Assembly (NCBI RefSeq): GCF_014066305.1
Contig: NW_023501069.1
Span: 160,001 to 224,000 of the forward strand
DNA length: 64,000 bases
Origin: Letharia columbiana
Lineage: Eukaryota; Ascomycota; Lecanoromycetes; Lecanorales; Parmeliaceae
Reading direction: 5' to 3'
The notes beneath the pieces were generated by a model. That model ran no database searches. It was not told where the DNA came from and was given only the letters and a program-made list of their open reading frames with translations. Each line of letters opens with the position of its first letter. Position 1 is the first letter of the stretch. Made by a program: the position numbers and the translations under genes. Positions 48,874 to 58,928 of the stretch are shown piece by piece.

Positions 48874-49239
48874 GTTCTGCACTGCAAAGCTGGACGACAA
48901 ACACGCGGTGCGTAAGGCAATCACACTGGCCTGGTTTCCGCTCAGCATCTCGCCTGTATTATTATTTCGGTTGGATTCATTTTAGGAATGTATGATATTT
49001 CGCATGCAGCAAGAGGCCGTCATGTACAAACAGCATCAAATAGGACATTGCAAGTTCGGACATCGAGACAACGAAATGAACCCTCATTTTCTTGCATGAT
49101 TGAGACCATAGTAGATTGCAAATCCTAGTGAATACGAGTATGATCCGTACGAGCGCACGGATCTTGACGGGCCATAGAAGAAGAGACACCTCTCGCTCAT
49201 TGTTAATCCTCAGCGATTACATGTGCATGAACCGGCAAA
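48874..49239. other. Intergenic, 366 bp
   Basis: Downstream of the small basic protein and upstream of the SDR. No gene, RNA or repeat is recognised. Confidence 0.4.
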
Positions 49240-50404
49240 ATGCCTCCACCAAAGGGTGTTCATAACCCGTTGGCTGGACCTGGTAGGACATTACTGCCGT
49301 CACACTTACTTAGGACTGACCTTGATCACAGGAGACGACTACACCAAGACCCTGCACAGCGATACTTATGAGGCAATCGACAGTAGCAAAGCCAACCTCC
49401 GTGGCAAAAACGTCTTCATTTGCGGTGCCTCTAAAGGAATTGGCAGATCCATTACCCTCTCCTTCGCCAAAGCGGGCGCTTCCTGCATTGCCATAGGTGC
49501 CCGCTCCGAACAGGCATTACTTGAGAAAGAGATCAAGGACGCTGCTGCGGGAGCAAAGAAGAGCCCTCCAAAAGTACTGCAAATAAAGCTCGACGTAACG
49601 GATCAAAAGAGTATCGAGCGCGCAGCAGCGAATATTGAGAATCAGTTCGGGCGCCTCGATGTTCTCGTTCACAATGCTGGCATAGTTGGCACTCCAAGCC
49701 CAATCGTCGATAGCGATCCAGAAGATTGGTGGAAGACCTGGGACGTGAACGTGCGAGGGCCCTACCTGGTGACCCGCGCTTTTCTACCCTTGATGCTCAA
49801 AGGGGGTGACAAGCAGATCGTTAATGTCAGCAGCGTTGGAGCTTTTCTCACTGGACAAGGATTGAGTTCCTACCAAGCATCAAAACTCGCCCTCATTCGT
49901 TTTACAGAATTCATCGTTTCCGAATATGGTGAGAATGGTGTTCTGGCATTTTGTATTCATCCTGGAAATATACCAGGCACGGACAGTACGTTATAATTTC
50001 CGAGGCAATCCTTCCCGATTTATGCTGTTTTATGAGTCGTCAGACATATCCCAAGAGGTTCTGCTCCTAAGACACGTCTCGCGATTCAGATTCCCTCTAA
50101 AAGAGTAATGCTGACTTCGATATCATCTAGTCTTGGGTCCTGGTGGCGTACCAGATTCCCTAAAGCATAGTATGTCATCTGCCATAGAGCATCCTTTGGT
50201 ATGAGATGAGACCTGTGCTGATGCTACGAAGTTTTCACCGAGACCACCGAGCTTCCTGCCGATACTATCGTCTACTTGACACAAGAGAAGCGCGACTGGC
50301 TAGCTGGGAGGTACATCAACTGCACTTGGGATATGCCTGAACTTATGGCAAAGAAGGATGAGATTATCAAAGAGGACAAGTTGAAGATCAGATTGGTAGT
50401 ATGA
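49240..50404 (+). CDS. Short-chain dehydrogenase/reductase (classical SDR)
   Basis: An NAD(P)-dependent oxidoreductase; substrate unknown. Exons 49240..49282, 49332..49985, 50131..50169 and 50232..50404 give 302 residues. Starting at 49,240 and splicing a 49-bp intron (GTAGGA...TCACAG) links L-A-G-P to G-D-D-Y-T-K, removing an otherwise odd N-terminus. Cofactor motif G-A-S-K-G-I-G is at 46-52, the structural N-A-G motif follows, and the catalytic Y-Q-A-S-K comes after N-V-S-S-V-G. The third exon is only 39 bp (L-G-P-G-G-V-P-D-S-L-K-H). The last exon encodes W-L-A-G-R-Y-I-N-C-T-W-D-M-P-E-L. Intron 2 (145 bp) belongs to the introner-like family described below. Confidence 0.9.
49986..50130 (+). 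mobile_element. Introner-like intron in the SDR gene
   Basis: This 145-bp intron shares its start (GTACGT, then ATTTCCGAGGC and ATCCTTCCCG) and its end (AATGCTGACTTCGATATCATCTAG) with the Vps9-gene intron unit at 57,476-57,629. Internal GACAT and GTCTCGC blocks also align in order. Unrelated introns in this window share only splice-site bases, so common descent is the simplest explanation. Confidence 0.7.
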
Positions 50405-52426
50405 GTTAGAGCCTAAGCATATGACAATCGAATGTCTGCTAATCCGGAATTTGAATGTCTGTTGATTCATGAAGTGAGGGGTTTGTTACCCCGAGGTTTG
50501 TGCCATGTGACAAGCTACTCGAGCTTCACACTCTTAAGGTCGCGGAGATAAATCCTGGAATATCCGCTCATACGAGTGCTACTCAGGTCTTCGAAGCTGC
50601 CAGAACACGGGCCCACCACCACATGTCCAACCCTTCATATGCAGAGACTGGTTCTTGGACCAGGGAGCATCTTCAAGCTTGTATCTGCCAAGCTGTGGCT
50701 TGCGTTGAACCTCAAACAACACTTGCGGAGGCGTTTAGCCTATGTTCTCTTGTTTTGTAGATCCTTCACTGCCTCAAAGATATGGTCAGCGCCACCTTGG
50801 GACTGCATACGAAGCTCATCATGCCAAGCAGATCAACATCGGCTCATGCAAGAAGAACATGACCCTTAGATCCATCGCATTCGCCAGGACTTCCCCAACA
50901 GCTATAGCAGTACCAGCGAGGACAATACTCACAGAATTGATAGAAACGAAACGGTTGTAAGGTCATGTTAGAGGTATTTAATTCGTAATAGGTTCGATTC
51001 CTATTGGCGCTGGTACAATGGTGTTGCGGTGTTTCCTATTTTCTAGGTCGGACCCGAGGGTAGATAGAGCAGCGCTATGCTTGGTAAGGTGAAGAGCAAG
51101 TCGCCAGAGCTGAAACGGTAGACACCATGGGTCAGGTACAAGGCTGCACAAAAAACTATCAACAGTGCAAGGAATCATAGAAGCCAATGTAGGGACCACT
51201 GAGCGCTGGCTCTCAATGGGAAACCTTTCCCTATGACCTCAGACAGTCACTCGAAGGGAAGCTTGTTCCGAACTTGACCAGATTTTGCGGCCTAGGCACA
51301 CTGAGTACTTGTGGACGATGCTTTCTGGATTTTCCTGGACAGCCACTAAACTGGGACATTATAACAGAGTTTGACATTCCACCCGGATCAAGTCGGTCGA
51401 GGAAAGCACTCACAAAACGAACAACGCTCACACCTGGCAACGCAATGACAGAGTAGACGAGCAGGACCATGAACATGTACTCATCGCTCGGTATCCCATG
51501 CGCTAGGAGATGTGTTCCTCATTCCGAACGCTACTGTTGTAGGGTAGAAAAGACCGGTCAAATTGAGATGGGTGAAAGAAGTCGAGAAAGTAAAGTCGCA
51601 CCCGATGCTCTGTTGGGGTTGGAAGTGAACCTGGTAGAAAGAATATTCCAAGCCACGGAGCCGTGGCTTGAGGTAAGATCCGAGAGCCTGTACAGCCCCA
51701 CAGGTGGACATGTGTGTGCAGTGGACTGTCTAATACGAATGTACTACTGGTCCAGCTCTTCGATAATCTGTCTTGTATACGAATGCCACCTTTTCATTTT
51801 TGGTTGGTTCTATCACCTACCCTCTGCCTTTCCTAAGCGCAGGTAAGGTACTCTAAGCACGGTGCACTATGTCTGGCAGAGCAGAGTGCAGAGGGAGGGA
51901 AGAAGGCTGAGGTATGGCTTGCGTATGATAGGTATGCAGGAGGCAGCTTATTTAAATTAACCTTTGTCTCGAGAGTTTCCAAACGATGTGAAACTGATTT
52001 TGACGCCTGAAAACCGGTTTTGATACACGACACGGAGAAGAGTCTCGATCGATCGCCATCAATCAATCATGCCTTCTTGCCATGCCATGGGCCATGGCCG
52101 AGGAACCCCTCAATCCGAGGCGCAGGCTCAGCTGGTTTAACTTTGTTTGGTGGGCTGGTGGGGTTTTTTGTTGACGTCAAAGGGTGTCGACCCGAGGACC
52201 CCTCTACACCGACCATTGTTTATATCTTCCCTGTATTGTCCTACTTTTCTCCACTGCTACTATATCATACAAGTTTTTCACTGTCTATATCTCCAAATTC
52301 CCAAAGCTTCCAAATCACAAATAAAGACATTCATTAGGAAACACCAAATCCTGTACGTTCACTTCTCCGAAAACTTTCTCACCTCGCCAGCTAACACCGT
52401 CACCAGTCATACCCCACTCTTCAAAA
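50405..52426. other. Intergenic, 2.0 kb, no confident gene
   Basis: Several short ORFs occur; one on the minus strand (51,231-51,476) has a hydrophobic start, but no family is recognised and no splice model holds. A tRNA T-arm-like motif at about 50,986 has no matching acceptor stem upstream. Possibly contains a decayed gene. Confidence 0.35.
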
Positions 52427-52919
52427 ATGGACAAAGTAGGAGGTGGGCGCCCCCTGTCCGTAGACTTGCTCGAGACCTTTCACACCACCTCTTGCTTTCC
52501 TCTCGCAAACATGTACTCTTTACATGTACATTCTGGCGGCGTCGCCAGCCAGTAGTTCGCTTTTTCAGACTGTCCTCGCAGACACCTTACCCATACTGAT
52601 TCTATCGAACAAGGCGTTCTCGGGGGCGTGACCGATACAGCAGGCAAGACCGTAGGCGGAGCCACCGAAACAGCGGGCAATGCTGGTAAGCCACATCTCC
52701 CTTCATTCCAGCTTACTTTCCCTTTATGTCAGCTACTGATCCGTCACAGTCGGTGGAGTAGGTAACACCCTCGGCGACACCACCAAAGGCCTCACAGACA
52801 CGGTCGGCGACACAACCAAGGGCGCAGGAAGCACCGTCTCCGATACCACCTCCGGTGTTAAGGATTCCACCGGTGCAGGGGGCAAGCAGGATGCGCAGAA
52901 CCCATTGGGTCTCAGCTAG
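52427..52919 (+). CDS. Small hydrophilic Gly/Thr/Asp repeat protein (LEA-like)
   Basis: Proposed exons 52427..52442, 52614..52685 and 52750..52919 give 85 residues. The protein is built of short repeats of the type G-x-T-D-T-x-G-x-T-x-G-G, with T-D-T-A-G-K-T-V-G-G-A-T-E-T-A-G-N-A and T-K-G-L-T-D-T-V-G-D-T-T-K-G-A-G as examples, and ends N-P-L-G-L-S. It has no aromatic residues or cysteine. Composition and periodicity recall LEA-type or other desiccation/stress proteins and small fungal proteins of unknown role. Exons 2 and 3 are well supported by the continuing repeat; the tiny first exon with donor G|GTGGGC is chosen because it continues the frame and is less certain. Confidence 0.6.
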
Positions 52920-53672
52920 ATCGCCCGATCGAAACGGTCGTGAGGGACTTCAGGAGGAAGCGTGCGTTTACCATACTTAATTAGAAAGATGAGGTACAAA
53001 TATCGTGACGTTCGTTCATTGAATGCATATTACACATCGAGGTCTGAGCTTCGCCTTGTCTTGAAGATTGTCATGCAGGCAGTCACCGACTACGTCTTAT
53101 TACCTGTTCTCTCCTTCCTCGTCGATAATTCGTAAATACGCATGACAATGAAAGCAATGCGCTCTGTTTCTGGGAACATATGTTAAGCTATGCATCGCTC
53201 CACTCGGGATGTAAAGGCATAATGAGTTTGTAAAATTTTCTTTCACCCCTGGTCAAAGACACACAAACACGGATGAACATGAACTGCAGGCTGCGTCCCG
53301 GGAATCATTATCAGATTATGTTTCGCTCGCCTTTGGGTGTCAAGGTAGATTGGGCAAGATGCCATTTACAGGTCTGCTGTTACTATATCATACAGATCTC
53401 GGAACCTTCCTCCACCGGTATCGAAATACCATCCTCGACCTTCAACGCCTGCGCCGATCTCCATTTGTCCACGCTCCCATTGCTACACAGACCCCAATGC
53501 AGTCGACTATGCCAAAAACGCTATGCTTCAAACAGTCAAAAACGCAAGAATGAGGACGTAAAGCTCGTCAAGAACGACGGGGTTTTTTGCAGCTATGGAG
53601 CCAGATAGATGCAAGGCTCGTGTTCGTAGAAAGGGACTGGTAATAGACAGTACTTAAGCCTCTGCCACTAGC
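52920..53672. other. Intergenic between convergent repeat protein and Atg15
   Basis: No gene is recognised. It should contain 3' ends of both neighbours. Confidence 0.4.
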
Positions 53673-55546
53673 TCAAGTCGATGTTCCCGCCGCCGTCATT
53701 GGAGTGATGGGATTGACTTCTGTCAACGGCCTTGTGGTCGTTATAGTAGGAACTCGCGCATGGGTGGCACACTTTGGTTTGGCGATTAGAGGCATAGTAG
53801 TAGCCTCGTGACAGCGTCCAAACCATCCGTACTCAACACAGGATGTCGTTACAGGTGTGGCCTGCGTTGGCGTGGCTGTTGGTGACAATGTCGTCGTTTC
53901 GAGACATCCTCCAAACCATCCATATCTCACACAGGATGTCGTCGGCAGCTCTGTTGTTGCGGTTGAGCTTGAAGTACTCGTCGAGCTCGAGGTTGTGGTT
54001 TCATCAAGGCATCCTAAGAACATTAGCTGCTCGTCTCAAAAGCAACAGAGAACCATTACGTACCCCACCATCCAGGTGTCTGGCAGGTTGTAGTTCGTGT
54101 TGAAATTGCCGTTGAGGAGCTACTGCTCGACGAAGTGGTCTTGTCGGACCCATTGCTTTTAAAGTACTTCCAATTGAAGCAGTCGACGCACTCCTCGTCT
54201 GGGATACAAGGCGGCACCTCATCGTATACTTCAAGCACGTCGTGGATTACGCTGCGAATCTTGTGATATCCGATCCCAACACGCCATCCCTTATCCCCAA
54301 CGGTGTCGTAACGGGAAACACAGCCTGTATGACATTCGGTCTGCATCGAGTAACCCCCCAGAGTACATGCAGAGGTCGCTGCATTGCAGCTACCCATGAA
54401 GATAGGATCCGCAGTATGGCCGAAATGAACTGCTCCCGTATGCTTTCTTGTCTGGGGAGCACTTGAATGAGCGCCTGGTGGCGACGTGAGCCCTAGCCTT
54501 GCGGCGGCAAGAGCTTCACCTGGAGCCTCAAAGGTTGTAGTTGGCAGTCCAAACGTCAACCCCAGTAAGGCACTTGTTGAACCTCCTAACGAATGACCTG
54601 CAAGCCATATGTTCGAATTTGGGTACAGCTCTGTGACATTACCATAGAGTTCAATCGAGGCTGCGTAGTAGCGATTCTCCGCTCTCAAAGCCTTAACAAG
54701 GCACGTTTGGTTGCATGTATAAGCCGCCGTCATACACTCGCAGACAGGATGCCAAAGATATTGACCACCCTGACCGCAACAACAGCCGAAGAAGAGATTG
54801 TCATTCGTTTTATCGTTTGTGGTTGTCTCGGCTCCATCAAAGACTGCTGGAGAGGTGCCTTTCAATGCTATCACAATGGTGGAATTGTCCTTGTTCGCGA
54901 AAATGTGACCCCGTAGACTATCTCCTTCCCATCCAAAGCCCTGCGTACGGTTGAATCTACCAGTCTCATCTTGCCATTCGCCAGTCCCAGGCTCGGTATT
55001 GTAGGCGTTCCATGACATCTTCGCCAGGCTCACGACTGTTTCCTTATCCGTGGTGTTGGGCCCAGAAACTTTATCCATAGTCCATGCGGAGGCAGCGACT
55101 ATGGGAGATGAACCCGTAAGTCTTGCCTCCTGGTAAAGCGACTGCATTGTTAGTACTCTGCGATCGGAGAGTCTCTGTATGGTGATTTGTTCAGACTTCG
55201 CGTGTAAGGTCTCTAGCCGAGACTTTTCGCCCGTCCCATCTCCCGTAGCCCAAACGACATCCCCAGGCTTGATGTCCAAGCGCTGGTGTACATGTTGATA
55301 TTCATATAATCCATGCACGAACAGATGCCTCAGCGTGAAGTCTTGCTCTCCGTTGGAAGAATCTAGAGGCGCCTGAGGGTCGTGAGCGGTCGCCGGAGGT
55401 AAGGAAACAATAGGGAACTGGTTTGCCCCATTGAACCAGCCGTCCGCCCATGACGCTGCTGCTGTTGCTGGGATAGTCGAGGAGGCGGCTAGCCATAAGA
55501 ACAAGAGCTTCACAGTTACTCGAGGAGCTGAATGACATCTATCCAT
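53673..55546 (-). CDS. ATG15: Autophagy-related lipase Atg15 (vacuolar phospholipase)
   Basis: Atg15 is a class 3 lipase delivered through the MVB pathway to the vacuole, where it lyses autophagic and Cvt bodies. Minus-strand exons 55546..54064 and 54013..53673 give 607 residues; an in-frame Met at 55,594 would add 16. An N-terminal hydrophobic segment (L-L-F-L-W-L-A-A-S-S) fits the membrane anchor. The nucleophile is Ser319 in W-L-A-G-H-S-L-G-G. A Cys-rich block (F-F-G-C-C-C-G-Q-G-G) and D-T-V-G-D-K-G-W-R-V-G-I-G-Y-H-K-I before the C-terminus are characteristic. The tail is Thr/Ser-rich and carries three repeats of the form C-x(3)-W-[FW]-G-x-C; the 50-bp intron falls inside the first of them. 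It is divergent from the Vps9-domain gene. Confidence 0.92.
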
Positions 55547-56048
55547 GGTGGGCCATCGGGTCTCCATATACACAATCGTGTGACAGGTTAGCAAGAGCTG
55601 TGAATCTCTCTTATAGGAGGGTTAGGCAACAGTCGCAGTTGGTGAACGACGACGATCAGCTGCGGGCATCGAGAATGGAGCGGCGCGGTGAATAATACCG
55701 CCGACGCCGGCTTGGCGTCTCTCGTGCATGGTATTCTTTCGGTTCAGGCATCCTTCGAGTGCAAGATCTAAGTTACCATTCGTTCTCTTTTCGAGGGGTT
55801 TTGCGAACATCTGAGACAGCGAATACTCTTGGGCGGTTTTACGATATACAATCCGAACATGAAGGACTGAAACCTGATATTCTCATGTGATCACTATCTT
55901 TTGGGAGAATGCTCCATTATTTTAATACGTAAGCAGTACAAGTGTCTCGTGGTAGGTCTCGTAATGGTCAGCATGTCGCCCATTGCTGAACATGGCTTTG
56001 AAATATAACAACCCTCCTGCTGACTCTTTCTTAGGCACCTTCCCTTCG
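55547..56048. promoter_or_regulatory. Divergent region, ATG15 / Vps9-domain gene
   Basis: Holds both promoters. On the plus side, CCTGCTGACTCTTTCTTAG at about 56,016-56,034 looks exactly like an intron end (branch site and acceptor), so the Vps9-domain gene may have an intron or exon in its 5' leader not modelled here. In-frame ATG at 55,992 precedes it. Confidence 0.45.
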
Positions 56049-58928
56049 ATGTCCTACGCTCCGGTGATAGGGGCCAACGGCTCAAGCCGGCCGCAGACTA
56101 CTCACATGTCAAATTCCTTCTCCCGACTCATCTCTTCTCCACCCAGTCCTCTTGCTCGAAGCCGGGCGAGCACCCTTCAGACTGCGGCTGTTACCGGCAA
56201 CCTGGGCTCGGAGATGACCACCTCGTCGTTGGATGAGAACAGTAGGGGAAAGCAGGAAGACATTTTCGAGAAAAGCAGCCTCATAAGCGGCGTAGAGGGG
56301 ACTGTCAAAGATGTCAGTGAGATGGAATCTCCACAAGATGTCCCTGAGGGCTTTGACGATCTTCCAATTGAGCTTGTCAGCTTGATAGATAGGTGACGAA
56401 TATCAAACCCTGTTAGGAAAATTGCTCTGCATACTAATCTTTTCTACGCTAGATTCATTGAATCGTTGAGTGCGAAGGTACATAACACACCTCCATCAAT
56501 TGAAAAATTGTCCGAAATATTCCAAGAGTTCTACGCGAAAGCGGAATCCCACATTGCCATACATATAAGTACCCTGTCAACCAGACAAAGTCGGAGAGCT
56601 TCTCCCAATCCATCAATATCTTCTAATGCATCTTACGTGGCCAAAAACGGCAGAAGGCTGCGGGCGTCGTCCTCTGGAGACCAATTGAGCTCACTGAATG
56701 GTGGAGGTCCTGAACAGCAGATGCTTACACCACAAGAGATTTCGGATCGCAGGAAAGCAAGGCGCTTGTTGGATCGAAAAGGAACAGCGTTAGAGGAAGC
56801 CGTTGAGAGGAGAGTTTGCCAACGTGTTTACAACCGCATATGGCGCCATCGGGCAACCTTGGATGAGGTCAGAGATGAGAAACTACGATCTAGAACGGCA
56901 GCGTTGGCACTCGTTGGCATAGGATTACGAGATTTAGGCATCAACTTTGACCAGCAACCGTCGGAGACGGACGATATCCAGATTGAGGAGTGGATCTCGA
57001 AGGCCAGAGATGGTCTATTAAGGATGAATGACGCGAAGTATCCTCTGGGCAAATTGCAGCAGCTGGCTGCTGCACACAAAAATATCGTTGATTTACTCAC
57101 AACTTTACATCAGTCCTCTTCTTCGGCAGATGAGATTCTGCCAACGCTTATCTACACTCTCATTACGACTCCACCGGAAGGAATCAATGTAATCAGTAAT
57201 CTACATTTCGTACAGAGGTTCCGAGCAGCTAGCAAAGTCGATGGGGAAGCAGGTACGTACTTTTCGGACTAAACCTCTCCTGTTTAGTAGCAAATTGGGG
57301 CCATAGTCCAGATTTCGGGAGCAGAGAGCTCCTTCACTCCTCTAGAATTATCTTGTTACTTAGGTGGAATGCCATGTTTCGGCAGTGAAAGGATATATCA
57401 GCTCTTCAAATGTGTCTCGTTTCTCGGTCTATTACCCTGAGAAAGCCATGCATGCTGACTCCGAAATCTACGTAGGTACGTACATTTCGGAGCCGATCCT
57501 TCCCGTTTGGTGCTGAAGTTGAGTTGCAAGACATGTTTCGGGAGCAAGAGGACTTTTCTACTCCCGAGAACTGTCTCGCTACTCCATCACCTACCTCGTA
57601 CAAGCAATGCTGACTCCGAAATCTCTTAGCTTACTGCTTGGTAAATCTGGAAGCAGCAATCACATTTCTTGAGACAGTTGATCTTGCGAGTCTGCGTTCT
57701 GATGAACCACTATCAGGGCCTCCGAAATCAGAAAGCCGACCAACGACACCTCGAATGGAATCTCGACCTCAATGGACCTCCCACACATCAATTACACCTC
57801 CAATGTCTTCGACATCTGCCGCCACCTCCGCAATTTCAGATCAGCCAGTTTCTCCTCACCCTCTGGAGTCGCCGAGCAAGCCTACGCACCCCACAACTCC
57901 AACTCATCAACGGAAATTGAGTAACTTGTTCCAGCCGCCCGCTAGCGCATTTGGAGCCGCGGGTGATGTTGTACGTACGACTGCTGATCAAGGGTTCAAG
58001 ACGATTGGTAATACTCTCGACAATAGCTTCAAGCGTAAGTACCCTTTCTGATTTATCGCCCTTCCTTTCATATCCTTTCTTGAGTCTAAGAACATGTCTG
58101 AGGAGCAAGACCCTAGCCCCTGCTCCTCAAAGATGTTTTCAGACTTAAGACTTCGTTTCAAAAGAGAACTGCTGACTCCGAAATGCTGTAGTCCTATTCG
58201 GCCGTCTTAAAGAACACAAGGTGGCCAACGACGGTGTCGGTGCAGAAGGCACGATTATCGTTCCAAGAACCCTCGATGACGCTCGGAGACTGGTCGAACC
58301 GCCCAAAGAAGAGGATGATGATGAGGACACTAGCCTTCCTTCAGCCAGCCTCCTAGCTACTCAAACCGACGAGCAGGCTGGAAATAACAGTTATAATAAA
58401 TCGACTGACAGCTTACTCAATGCAATCGTAGGCCGCAAGCAGTCTCGTGACAGAAGCGTCGATAGTGTTCAAAGCTCAGGCAGTGGGAAAAGAGTAGCTT
58501 TTGCGGCCGAGAGCAACGACTCGTTGACTAAAGCTGGATCACCTACCTCTGCGCCGGCTGCGTCGAACGAGCCGCTGCACGCTGGCAATGTGGCGGTTGA
58601 GTCGATGCGGAGTCTCGGTAATACGCTCAACCCTCTTAAGGGCTTTGGGGGTATGAGTGTCATGCGAGGATTTGGACGGAGTACTTCTTCTGGTACACCC
58701 ACTCCAACACTCGCTAACGCTGGGAAACCGAGCCAAGAGGTCCAGCAGGCTTCCACTACCAAAATAGACGGGATGGATGCTCAAACCTCGTCTATGAAAG
58801 CTTTACCACCGATCCAACGATACATGGATGTCGCAAGTGCGGAAGACCTTAAGATTGGTGAGGTGGGCGAGCTATTGAATGATTATAAACGTCTAGCTGG
58901 CGCCTTGAAGACTATGGGGGTGTTCTGA
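56049..58928 (+). CDS. VPS9-domain protein (Rab5-type GEF)
   Basis: Likely a guanine-nucleotide exchange factor for Rab5/Ypt51-type GTPases in endosome and vacuole traffic. Exons 56049..56392, 56453..57252, 57630..58034 and 58192..58928 give 761 residues. An upstream in-frame ATG at 55,992 is possible. The Ser-rich N-terminus is followed by a helical region and then the VPS9 core: S-A-D-E-I-L-P-T-L-I-Y-T-L-I, P-P-E-G-I-N-V-I-S-N-L-H-F-V and, across the intron, A-Y-C-L-V-N-L-E-A-A-I-T-F-L. The C-terminal half is Ser/Pro/Thr-rich and probably disordered, ending in a conserved-looking helix (L-N-D-Y-K-R-L-A-G-A-L-K). Introns 2 (377 bp) and 3 (157 bp) are introner-like. Confidence 0.85.
57253..57475 (+). 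mobile_element. Introner-like unit 1 in the Vps9-gene intron
   Basis: The first half of a 377-bp intron. It begins GTACGTACTTTTCGGAC and ends CATGCTGACTCCGAAATCTACGTAG, so it has its own donor, branch site and acceptor. It is followed at once by unit 2. TTTCGGA at the start is the reverse complement of TCCGAAA at the end. Length 223 bp. Confidence 0.72.
57476..57629 (+). mobile_element. Introner-like unit 2 in the Vps9-gene intron
   Basis: The second half of the same intron, 154 bp. It begins GTACGTACATTTCGGAGCC and ends AATGCTGACTCCGAAATCTCTTAG. ATTTCGGAG near the donor and CTCCGAAAT near the branch site are perfect 9-bp complements. An internal TCGGGAG...CTCCCGA stem is also present. Confidence 0.75.
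58035..58191 (+). mobile_element. Introner-like intron 3 of the Vps9-domain gene
   Basis: 157 bp, ending ACTGCTGACTCCGAAATGCTGTAG, the same branch-site block as the units at 57,253-57,629. An internal TGAGGAGCA...TGCTCCTCA stem (9 bp, perfect) occupies the place of the TCGGGAG stem of unit 2. The 5' end is more diverged (GTAAGTACCCTTTCTG). Confidence 0.65.

Noticed and set aside
50975..51015. tRNA-like T-arm (ATAGG-TTCGATT-CCTAT) followed by TGGCGCT
   Set aside because: The stem-loop is good, but no complementary 5' acceptor strand, D-arm or anticodon arm is found at the right distance; a fragment of a mitochondrial-type tRNA or chance is more likely.
51231..51711. Minus-strand ORFs with a hydrophobic segment, possible membrane-protein remnant
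   Set aside because: I tried to join them into a multi-span protein (RTA1-like came to mind) but frames and motifs did not agree.
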